Program-made: the position numbers and the translations under genes
In this document: in pieces, positions 32,838-45,400 of the stretch
Layout: the number at the start of each line of letters is the position of its first letter
Position numbering within the stretch: position 1 is the first letter of the stretch
The notes under the pieces: generated by a model
The model's input: only the letters and a program-made list of their open reading frames with translations
Told to the model about the DNA's origin: nothing
The model's database searches: none
Assembly: GCA_036571765.1 (NCBI GenBank)
Contig: BROE01000018.1
Span: 11,386,743 to 11,450,742, forward strand
Length of the DNA stretch: 64,000 bases
From: Plecoglossus altivelis
Lineage: Eukaryota > Chordata > Actinopteri > Osmeriformes > Plecoglossidae
Direction: 5' to 3'

Positions 32838-35800
32838 CTGGAGGAACCAATCAGAGCACAGCACCATGAAATAAATAAGACACAGGGGGAGACTGGAAAA
32901 TCTTTGATATGGAAATGCAGGCAGATTTACACAAACCCCAGTCTTAACTAGATCAGAAAAAAAGAGAAAAAAGTTTGTACGATGACCTAGTTTGGTTTCC
33001 ATGGTTTCTGAAGAGAACCCACCCCCTTGTCCTATCTCATCCCCCCCCTCTTCCCCGGTTCTCTAGTTCCATCTCTGTGAGTTTCCCTGGAATGTTCTAC
33101 ACGATTCCTCCTGATCTAGAACCCTGCCAGGTGCACACACATGCACATACACACGCTCTGGCAGTTTTTCAATTTTTTTGTTCTGAGAAAAACATAATGC
33201 TCTGCTATAGATTATGAACATTCCAGGATACTCTCTCTCTCTCTCTCCTCCCTCCGTCTCTCTCACTCTTTCTTTCTCATCTCTCTCTTTTTCTTCTTCT
33301 CTTTTTCTTCTTTTCTCACAGTTTTTCTCTCAAAGAAAAGGTCATGTGTATACTGATATCCAGTGAGTCAAGAAGCCATCCTGGTTCTAGCGCAGAGCAG
33401 TTTCATGGTTGCTAAATCCCGTTAAAAGCTATACAAAGCCAAACCCATCTCAACCCCCACTGCGGGGTTTATTTTTGAAGAACACCCGTGCCATATAAAG
33501 GATTCATTCTCATATTTTTGTTTTGTTTTATTGCACATTTCTGCTACACATTTTGACAAAACAAAGACAAGCGACGGGGGGGCCACTCTGACGATTTATT
33601 GCAGAATGCAGTGGGAAGTCACGCAAGGCATGGAGCCCATGTTGACTCACTGCAATGGAGCATTGGTACATAAGTAAATTATGAAATGATGGCATAGATT
33701 GCATCTGATGCTGTAGTGGCCTAGTTTAGCATGCCACAATTAGACATTTTCTTAACCAATGGGCCTTTCAAAATGAGTTTTAAGTGTTTGTTTTCAAACT
33801 CTTAACAGTGATTTAAAGACTATAGGGTAAACAATCCATATATATCATCTAATTTAAAGAAGTGAGGGAGTAAAATTCGGACTTACAATAAAACACCTTT
33901 TTATCCAACTGAATCATACCAGCCTGCTCTAGGGAGATAGTACACACACTGCTAGCTGTTAGCTTGAGCTACATGGGGGCAGGGAGGATGGAGGGGCATG
34001 GGGGAGTATGGAGGAGGGTGGTGGGGCTTCAGTCCATTTTGAAGCCTCCTTTCCTGGCTGCTATAGCTGGACTTGCCTGCGCACTGCCTGGTGTGCCATT
34101 AGTGTTAGCTAACGAATTCCTATCCTCAAGACACCCTCAATTTTCCCCTGTGAATATGTGAATGTAACACATGGGGTTATTACTCTAAAAACTGTATGCT
34201 ATTGCCCAACTGCTGAGCCGATGACTGTATGACTTTGCACCGTCTCCAGTGCAGGTAATTCATATTACCCAGGGTGAACATCACTGATACTTGGATCTGT
34301 TTCATTTACACTACTACTAATTTTCCATTCATATGGTCTCTGGTATGCTTTTAGTCACAAATAGCTTTGCTGCATTTTGACATAATCAAATCCCTATCCT
34401 AGTCTGACATCATGGTGACCGATGATGTCACTTCCTGTTAACGGGGTCTCAGTAACCAGTGGGTCTTACTTGATTGACTTGATCCACTCTTCCTTCTCCT
34501 CGGGTGTGGGCGCCGATATCCTATATACTACATGGTTGCCCTCGACGACACGTCCATCTGCCTCTGTCTTGCAGGCTTTGATCACCTGACCCTTGTGGTT
34601 AGGGTTGAAGAGCTCAAAACAGTTCTGGAAGAATGGAGAGGAACTGTCATGTTAACCATAACATAGATAGGTGCATCTTCAATATTTGTGGAAGGACTAT
34701 GAGCATAGACAAAGGCTTATGACTATAGTCTGTTATTGTTGGTTGAAGGCTGGAATATATATACTGAGGTACATAATGTGTATGTTGTAGTATATTGAGA
34801 CACATACTATGTATGTCAAGGTGAATTGACGTATATGGTATATTTGACCTATGGTCATGAACTTTGGGTAGTGACCGAAAGGACGGGATTGTGGATTCAA
34901 GCGGTCGAAATTAGTTTACTTTGCTGGGTGGCCGGGCGCTCCCTTAGAGATAAGGTGAGGAGCTCGGTCACATGGGAGGAGCTAGGGGTAGAGCCGCTGC
35001 TCCTCCACGTTGAGAGGAGCCAGCTGAGCTGGCTCGGGCATCTGTTTTGGATGCCTCCTGGCCGCCTCCCTCGGGAGGTATTCCGGGCATGTCCTACTGG
35101 GAGGCGGCCCAGGACATGCTGGAGGGACTATGTCTCTCGGCTGGCCAGGGAACGCCTCGGGGTCCCCCCAGAGGAGCTGGAGGAGGTGTGTGTGGAGAAG
35201 GAAGTCTGGGCCTCTCCTCAGACTGCTGACCCCGCAACCCGGCCCCGGATAAGCGGAAGACAATGGATGGATGGAATATGTATTTTGAGGTATTTTGAAG
35301 TATTGAGGAACAGGATATAAAGAGGTGTATATTGTGATATATTGTATCATGCATATGTTGAGGGGTGTTGAGGTATTTATTGTGTGTATGAGACACGTAA
35401 TGTGTAAATGTAAGCAATATTAGGGTCTATTGCGGTATATTGAGAAACTATATATGTTGAGGTGTATTGAGGTACATAGTGTGTATCTCAAGGTATTTTG
35501 AAGTACTGAGGTATATCATGAAGTATGTATTGAGATATACTGTATAATGCGTACTTTGAGATGTATTGAGGTTTATAATGGGTATACTGAGGTATATTGT
35601 TAGGTATATTGAGTTATATAATGTGTATATTGAAGTCAGGGTTAAGGCTTTGACCAGTGTGAAGAAATGCTCACTGGTTTCCTGGGTTCCTCCACCTCTC
35701 GGATGCTGAGGTTTTCCAGAGGAATGATGCCTCGAGGCTCCTTATCCTGGAGAGGAGAGAAAGAGAGAGAAAGAGACGTAAACACCAAGACCAGTTCAGG

Positions 35801-38800
35801 GGAGGGCAAGAAAAGGAGATGAAGAGATGATGAAAGGGAGAGAAGTAGATATGAAGAGAGGCAGATAGAGTGAATGAGAGAAGGAGAGGGGAGAGAGAGG
35901 ATGAGAAACAGAGATGGTAAGAGAGGTGGGTAAAAAGAGAATAAGGGCAAGGGGGAAGGAAGGAGACATGAAGAGAGGCAGATAGAGAGTGAATAATAAA
36001 GAGAATGAGAGAGAGGACACAATGTGCTGTGACATGGTTTCCTAGTCTGGATAACAACCTTCACTACCTTCTGGTCTGTTCTCTGTAATGTAGGAAATAA
36101 TGCATGTGTCAAGCGTGCTCGTGTCAAGGGAACAGGACATCATGACAGCATCCACAAGGATAATACCAGGGCAGAGGAGACCAAAGTGCTGAGCAAGCTT
36201 TTATCTAGGACAGACAGACAGATGAAGTCTTACATACACAACAAACACGCACATGCACACACACACACACGCACACACACACACACAGAGACACATACAC
36301 ACAGACGAAGACACATGCCATAACCGCACAGGTCAAACAATTTCAATTACAATGCAACCACACGTAAATACTCACACACACACACACACACGTGATTGTC
36401 GGGATTAGAATAACTATGATTGGTTGTACTGTGCCATATATGATCTCCACCCTGGTAGACTTACTGTGGTGTATTCAAAGTAGTAGAGGCAGTTATCAGT
36501 TAGGATGAACCACCTTCTCTTCCAAGTCTTTACTCGCCCTCCTGGCAGGAAGTGGAAGAGCAAACAGGAAATGACACAATGGCATTAGTGACAGACTGGT
36601 ATCCTTCAAAGAAAAACTTGATTTGGAATTCGATTGTGGTAACAGCATTACCTAATCTGTCCATAAGCAGAGACAATCATTTTTAGTCTGGTTGAGAACC
36701 GACATATGTCCATGTATTCCTTCAGCAATGTTCCATTAAATACACCAACACTACAGCTAGCCCCTGTGGTGTGGCTAGCTCCACACTTCTTTCCTATTAA
36801 ATTATTGCCAACTTGGCCTATTCATTTTTAAAGCCAACAGATGACAGGCTCATGGAGCTCAGGTGAGAGAGACAAACAGCAGTGTAGATGAACCCGATGT
36901 GACACCTACAACACCCCTGAAGCAATAATCTAGTCAGAACTCCAGAACACACACACACACCAAAGCACACATGCACCAAATACACCTACACCAAATACCC
37001 TGTAGGCACCTCATCTCACGTGTTGCCAAGAGTATTTTGCCTTTGGAGATAAAACTCGAACCCAATTGGTTTTGGTCCCTGCTCAAATACTACCTGCTGC
37101 TGCAGTAGAACTGAAATATTCAAGGCAAGTTAGGTGGCATCTCAGTGCATCTCTTAGTCTCTCTCTGAGACACACACAAACAGTGGCTTGTCACATCAAG
37201 AGTTGGACAACAACAAAGAGCACTGGGGTGGGAGTTATACCCCAAAAAACCTCTCCATGACAAACTCAAAGTGATCTTTGTCCTAAGTTTACAGACTAGT
37301 TCCTCCCACAGTCTTCCTACTTAGGTGTCTACAAACCCCAAATAACACACCTTGACATGCTTAAGTCTCACGGAATTCATGTCGTATCGTATACAAGTGT
37401 GCGCTGAAAGTAATGAAGTAAAAAAGCACTGTACTGTTGTATCAATAACATAATTTTTCATTTCCGCAGTGCAGGGAGAAACCGTTTAAAAGCCACTTCT
37501 TCCTATCCCATGGGTTTATTTTTAGTCAGCTCCATTAGAATGATCACAGTGAAAAAAGGCAGCTGTAAATGACCTAAGGGGGAGAGAACACTGTAATATA
37601 CTCCTGCTCCACTCTGAAGGCATAGTGGTTCTATTTAACATACGAGTGTATTGAGTTTGACAAGACCACAGAGACATTACCATGAACAGGTGTATTTGCG
37701 CAGGTGTGTGCGCCTTTATGTGCGTTTGTGTGTTTGTGTGAAAAACGAAAGCCACCTGCAGTGAGTGGCCTTCAACTTTCGACAGGCAGTCCAAGGCTGC
37801 ATTGATGACACCATTATAGCAGTTTAAGAGGGTGTTCTAAGGCACATGAGGGACCAAGAGAGATAGTGAAGGAGGCTATAAACGAGGGGAGGATGGAGGG
37901 GGGAGAGAGGAGAGGTGAAAGGTTAGGGTTCATAGGATCAAAAGATTCCACTTTAAACAGCATCTAGACAAAATTAAAAACACACCATTATTAAAGACAC
38001 ACTCACACTTACAACTATAATGTTATGCAACGTTTTGGGGAAGGGCTAGAAAATTTGGACCATATGTACACAAACTCAGGTTAATGAAATTGAGAGGCAC
38101 TGATACGTTTTATCACCTCGCTAATACATCTTTCGTCAAAGGTTATTTTTGACGTTGTCAGCTTCCCTGCTCCTTTTTGTGTTTGTGCAATGAATTATGG
38201 GAAGGTTGCCGATCACTGCAGTGTATGAGCTGCCATGGTAACATGGCCATGGTAACACGTCAGCCAGCGTGACAGCGTTGAGACCCACTTTAATCTGTTT
38301 GCAGATGAGGTTCACTACCCTCTCAAATATGACATGTTAATACTGTGCAACATGCTTGTCGGAGATCTACCTAAAAGACATCATTATAGATAGTCTCCAC
38401 TGAATCCAGAATACATATTAATGTGGTAAACACATTTTATGATTTCCTCAGACGTTCTCTCAAGACAGTTGCCAAACATAACTCAACCAGGAGACACTTC
38501 AAGCAAGACCAGTCATTGATCGCACGTGACTTCCTGTTTCCTGTTGCACAGCCACACTAGGTATTTAATACCATGAGTTTAAACCCCTAATAGCATGGTA
38601 TGCAAGACCACCGTTAAGGTTCATCCTTATCAAGAGATGTTCCTGGGAAGTCATGCATTCTATTGCAGGGAAGGTTGTGTCCTTTCCTACCAACCTAATT
38701 TGAGCAGCCAGCCCTCTCTGTCTGGGTTGAAGAATGTGTGTGTCAGGTCGTTCCCATCATCCTCTGGGATCTTGAAAGGTTCGCTCTTGATGCTCTCATA

Positions 38801-41800
38801 CAGATTCTGGGGATAGATAGAGCGCCAAAAAGGGAAACAGAGAGAGATGAGGGAAGGGAATAAATGAGGGTGAGAGAGTGGATTAGCTAGAGATAGAGGA
38901 GGGTGGCACTTTTGTCTATTAATACTGAATGAACATGCACACAAATATTCACTGCCATTCTTCATCTTACCGGTGCATAAAACCTAAATAGTGCGACCCT
39001 TCTAGGAAAGGAGATGTGTGACCTCTGCACCTTAAATCTGGGTCTAGTCTAGGTGCTAGTGTCGGCAAAACAGACCGCAGTTCAAAGTAGGAGGAAAAAC
39101 TAAGTACATTTCCTGACAGCGTGGCCCTTTTAAACTTAAGGTGAGCCTAAGGGCCCACTGGTGTTGGCTACCGGCTATGGGTTTAACATTCCAAATGTGA
39201 TATTATTAATACTGCTCATCTGCTTAAACACACATGCTGACACGCAACCACGTACACGCATCCATACATACACTTTCACTTGCACACGTGCAGGCACACA
39301 CACACACACCCTGAGCAGATCCTCTGGCAGGTCGCCCCCCTCGTTGATGCCTCTGTTCATGGAGATGAAGCGCTCCACAGGGGGCTTGTCCCTCACATTG
39401 GGGTTGTGCAGGCTGGTGTTCAGCATGATGATGGCAAACGACAGCACGTAGCACGTGTCTGAGGGTAATAACAAACAGCATATCAGGAGAACCCAGTACC
39501 ATACCTTCAAACTTGATATACTGTTTTGAATGATTCCATTCAATTGTATAAAACAGTTTGGGGCTGTTTACTGTAGATGTAAAAAAAATACACTTTTAGT
39601 ACAACATCTAGTAGAGACTGAGACGCTGTACAGACAAGAAGGGGTTGTGTGTGGCTGTCAGGATTATAGTGAGTCAGACGAACAACGTTAGTTATGACCC
39701 AGCAGCACTCCTGTCTGACAGACTCATCTCTGACTTGTCAAACAAACTAATCAGTGACAGAAGGAGAAGTCAAGAATTGTCACCCATGCACACATTCATT
39801 AGTACAAACCATAGTTCTACCACAGTTTCAAAACTTCCCGCACACAGGCTCTTATAAAACACAGAAGATTCTACATAACAGGATCACAGGATTCAAACGC
39901 ACAAAGATACGCATACTAAATTCCATTTACATACAGTAAACACACATACACACTGTATACACACACACACATACCAGAACCACGCATACAAACACATATG
40001 CCCCACCCCAAATACCATATATCGTGTTTCTTCACTGGTTTCTTCCCTGCACTACATACATATTCATCACCTTCCCTGTCGCCACCTCCCTAGACCAACC
40101 ATCAACCTTGGTGACGATAGGGAACAGGGAACAACGTGTGAAAAGTGCACGCAGCAATAATGACCCTCTCCTATCGATCAGCAATCAATATTGCTATCGT
40201 CATGGTGATTACACAGCAACTAGCAGTCTGTCGGTCGACACTGAGTCATGAGGGACTATAGTAATTAGACAAAGTTCATTTCACATTGGTATTAACTCTC
40301 TGGAAAGGTTGTCATTTTCAGATGTCATTCTTCTATTTGTTTAGTTCATTATTAGGATATCAGTCTTGACTAATCCTTTTGGTATTTACATGTATGTGTT
40401 TGGATATGTGCATGTTTTTGTATGTGTAGCATTGTACCTGTGGACTGAAAGACGCCTGGGTTGCACTGGCAGTACCTGGAGGCAAAGGCCTCCATCATGC
40501 GATCGATCTTCTGGGCCTCGCCTGGGAGTCTGAAGCTCCACAGAAATTGCCTAGACCAGCACACAGAGAGAGAGAGATAGAGAGAGAGAGAGTTACAGCG
40601 AGAGAGAGGAGTGAGGGAGATGGAAATATAGAAGAGAGAGAAAGCAAAAGAAAGGGAGGGAGAGCGAGTGAGAACAGGCGGAGGGAAAGACAGAGGGACC
40701 TGTTAAGGAAAGGTTCTTAGCGATGTAAAAGGGAGGCATCATTATAATGTCTATGATGAACAATAATAAATACAATAGTGAAAACCTAATTCAACTGAAA
40801 ACAAAGACCGAACAACATGAGGGTCCACGCCTGTAGCCTTTTAACATCTATGAAGAGCCTTCTATCATCACATAGCAAGCTTGGTGTCCGAAGCTCAATA
40901 AATTATTTGTTTGTCCTCTCCTCAAATGTCTCCTCCACTGAGTGAAGAGGAACATGAGAAGACAGACAAATTCAAGCCCCCCCCCCACCACCATACACAC
41001 ACACACATACATACATGAACACAAACCGCTCACCTTAAAGCTTGTACAAGGTTAAGGTCTGAGAACTCATGAAGCTCCACAAAAGCCTGCAAGACTTTGA
41101 TGTTGAAGTCATCGCTGCAAGAGAAATATGTCCCACATTAAACACTAATCACGGCCAAGCACGCACTGCCATGCTATTACTGAATTATCCTCCTGAACAG
41201 ACACAAAAAACAAGACCGTTAGAGTAATTTGGACTTTTACGCTTTTTTGACCTTTAAAAAAGCCTTTGTCAGGTGAAGTTGAAGGCCTCAAACACTGTAA
41301 AGCTATTGTTGTTAGTACCAGGACCCAGATCCAACTATGGAAACATTGTTTTTGACATTCTCACAGAATTGGTTGGAGATAAGAACCACATGTAGCCAGA
41401 GCTGTTCCTCTGTCTCCAACTCACCACAGAAACATCCAGACACTCAATTTCCTGAAGATTAATGCCCAGGTCTGAGCAGTCCATGAAAGAAGGATGGACG
41501 AAAAGATAGAAAAGGAAGAGGACACATGGAGGGGTAAATAAAGCCCAAACTGACCGTTCTCCTAGGTAGTCTCCAATGACTGTTTTGTTGAGGCCCTCAC
41601 CCTTGTAAAGGAACTGTGCTATCTCCTCGGGCGTGTGCTGTAGAAGGTCGTTCTCCAGGAGAAACTGTATACCCTGGAGAACAAACACACAAGTACGCAG
41701 TCCGTTACCAGTTATCTGTTTCTATGCAGGAGGTTTCAGAGCCTTCACCTCTCGCCCTAAGGAGGCCTTGCAGGATATTACAAGAACTTGGTCTCTGGAA

Positions 41801-42401
41801 TAATACCAGATAGAATCTAGGATGTGTGGATGTTGTGCAATTTTAATATTGCCCTGAGGTTGCTTGAATTACATCTTTTTTATGGGCTCATTGAAATTGT
41901 TATTTAGGCTAACATGAGAAACAGGAATGAATGTTTAGTAACCCTTAGGAGGACATCACAGTTTTATAGAAGTATATAGGCATACATAGTTATAGAAGTA
42001 ACTTGTGAAGTATGTAGATGTATTTGGATGTTATGGATTGAGGATTACGACAAATAACCATGACTAACCTTTTTGGGGTCCATATTAAACTTTTTTCTCC
42101 CCATAGCAATATGTTTGTTTCTCTGAGTTGTTTTGCTGGAAAAACAGAGAGAAAGATAGGCATAAGATCTCTAGTAAAGGTGCAGTTTATAAACACCAGA
42201 TGTATTTGTTCAGCAGGTTCAGCAGTTTGTCCAAGATACATCTCCAGACATTGTGATTGGTTTACGGTCTCAGTTTAAATAACATTAAGTTGAAGGAGGG
42301 AGAGCAAGTCAAATGTTTTGCAGACATTTAAGGACATTATTAAAAATGGTGGAGGATTTCACCTGTACATGTTTGAGCTTGAATGTGTCAGTGCTTTGAG
42401 G

Positions 42402-42460
<59 letters not shown>

Positions 42461-45400
42461 CGTGTGTGTGTGAGAGTGTGTGTGTGAGTGAGTGAGTGAG
42501 TGAGTGAGTGAGTAAGTGACTTCTTATTTTCAGCTATGCCTGAGATACACACAAGTTATAACACACTCTCCCTCTACCTCATTACCAACAAGCTCAAACT
42601 GACAATAAGGTAAGAGACCCTGAATAGGGATCCTGAATAGTGAACATGAGACTCCACTGCTTCGCATTGCAAACAGAAGGGATTAACACACACCAGGCAG
42701 GTGTGTGACTAGGGGGAAGCTGTGGCATGGCTGAAAGGATTAGAAAAGGTAGTGGAGGTAAATAATGTTGGTCTTTGCACTTAACCAGTGTGAAAAGACG
42801 AAGGAAAAAGTGAAAAAAAATGGAAAGACACAGAGAATAGGTGTTGAACTCACCTCTCTCCCACACAGGTAAGCTGCTCAATTTCAGTCATCACCTCAGC
42901 AATCTCAAACTTCAACCTCTGCCAAGCCATAGACAGGAAATTAGTTGAGGATTGATCATTATTTACAAATGGTGTTTTATTGCACTCAACCCATAAATAC
43001 AAGATAAGCATAATCAAATAAAGCTGCACTATGAAGTCAAGAATAAATATTGAAATATTGATATCCGGAGGCAGCTTTTATGACTGTCCATTTGATATAG
43101 ACATGTTATAGGAGACTACATAAAAACATCAGTCATTTAAACTACACATCGTATACAAACGGAGAGATGTAGGAAACATTTTTTTGTCGCTCACCTCAAT
43201 ATCATCCAGTAACTCTTTTTTCCTCCTCCGTATGTTGGACAGCTCATCCCTTTCTTCCAAGGAGAGATTTTCAGGTACTGGAGACAGTAACATGGAGAGA
43301 AAGTGTGTTATTTTGAGAATGAACAATACAGAGACAGACTGAGCATTAGACTAAACTAAATTACATTGACTCACTGACCAGTATGACACATGTATTTAAA
43401 AATGAAGACCTCCGCATTCCTGCTTAATGAATGCCAACCAACTGTCACATGAGTGAAATGGTCAGTGAATGTTTCCTGAAGGCACAAGATCTTTGGTCTG
43501 GAAGACATAAACCACCTCACACTCCATTTAACTTTCATATTATTTCCCAGTATTATGCTGGAAAATACTAATAAGGAACATGAAACTGACTTCCTGATTA
43601 AATGAAAGCGGTTGAATTCATTACAGCCGTTGTTGACTTTAAACACACATCAGGTCTCTGAACATCTGGTAAACGTATGTAGTATGGTCAAATATTAGTT
43701 TTGAGCTCGACACCAGTTCCTCAGTTAAAGTAATTATTACCCACGAGATATATAAATGCCATGCTAAAATGAACAGAGTATCATAACATACATGATTAAC
43801 CATATGTGGACTCCACTGTGCACACACACTCAAACTCACATAAACGGTTTTCACATACCTAATCTACAGGAACACACACACACACAAAAGTCTAATGGCA
43901 ACAGTTTACCCGCACACCTATACAAACACTGCACGCTTGCTCCGCACACATCACGCATACACCTTATCCTCACACTGTGTACACAACATGACTCAAACTG
44001 ACACACAGTGGCAATTAACTTATTCAACAAGAAGTCCCAAGTTCTCCCTGCTTAGCCCTGTTTAACAGAGGCATATAAGCCTCTCCTCCAGACTCTCAGA
44101 GGACAGACTCCTCAAACCAGCGCTCATCACAACCATGTCGGCAAGCCGCCTGACAGGAAGTAGGTCATTTTCACACCCAGCCATGGCTGATTGTCCTTTC
44201 TATGCCACGCTCTCCAGATTCCCAGCATCCTCCTACCCAGGGCTGTGTGTGTATGTGGAGTGTCAATTCAAAACCCAGTTGAATCCCAAACAAGCTAAGC
44301 AGCTTTAAATTTCAGCTCTTCTTCCTTTGTCAATAACGGGGGCAGAGCTTTTGAACTTTCTATTTTTCCCTCTTTCTGGTTAAGACAAAGTGAGAGAGAT
44401 AACATACGAAACATTTAAGTCAGAGCGAGGGAGGATTCACACACGCACTCCACTGGTTCCTCATTACACACATGCAACCGATAAACCAGAGACTCTCATA
44501 ATGTATGACCATTGCTCTCATAGTCATTGGGAATTCTGACTGACTTCAACTAAATTAAACAAGGGGAGACTGAGTGGTGAGAGTAGGAGAGTGTGTGTGT
44601 GTGTGTTTGCAGTTGGTCGAAGTGGGTGTGTGAACAAGTAGGATAAATTAAAAAGGTATTGGAAAAAAACATAACAGACAATGATTGAAATATACTTAAA
44701 CAAAAAAATCAGTCCAGCTCTACTTCATTCTCATCTCTTCTCATTTCCTGTTCTCTCCTGCCCTCTCTGGTCCTCTCCTCTCCCCGCCACCTCTCAACAG
44801 ACCTATGGTGATTGTGGTGCACCTACAGAGGCACTGCTGGCAACCTACGTCTCTAATATGCAAACCATGCGCTGCAGTCTTCCCTCTCAGCTTCATAGAC
44901 ACCCTGTAGAAAAAGGCACATTGTCTGGTATGGACAGTTGCTATGTTGGGTGACAGCCCTCCCCCTGCAATGTGTTGGCTGCCAGGCAGGCATGTGGAAA
45001 TGCCAGGTAATCTGGTATCATTCTGCGGATGAACTGCTACAAAGGAGCAGCTTGGAATCTGACGCATAAAGCATTTGGTCTGGTTGTATGACTTTTTGTG
45101 TCTTTTTGTGACTGAGGGTTTACATTCCAGAAATAGAAAAGTGCAGCTCCACTGTTCACCACCGGGGAAGGTAAACCTGAGAAATCTGTAGTAGGCTATG
45201 AGACAAATGTGCTGAGGCAAGCCCCTAATGACGGAGTACAGATTACCAATACCACTTTTTCATATTACAATTGGATAGGGGAAGGAGCAATGTATTTGTT
45301 CCAAATCAGTATGTTTAAAAATAGAGTGAGTTGTGTTGCGCCTTGGTTGCGACTAGTTTACGACCCCACATTTTGAAATGGAACGCAACTACCCAAGTCT

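Larger units (their letters stand above)
32838..43194 (-). other. cyth3 introns 2-12
   Basis: Introns between the listed exons hold CT-rich DNA (33225-33330), the Rex1-like insertion and minisatellite, GA tracts (35750-36020, 40560-40690), CA/GT microsatellites, and a CCATGGTAACATGG duplication at 38233. I looked in 36542-38694 for a minus-strand 3-nt microexon of form AG|GNG|GT and saw none. Confidence 0.55.

Noticed and set aside
35642..36127. 161-codon minus-strand frame overlapping cyth3 exon 11
   Set aside because: Most of it is antisense to a GA-rich tract; only the 72-bp exon part is real coding sequence.
44134..44310. Plus-strand ATG opening a 58-codon frame (MSASRLTG...)
   Set aside because: No family similarity and no splice support; it is on the strand opposite to the surrounding gene.
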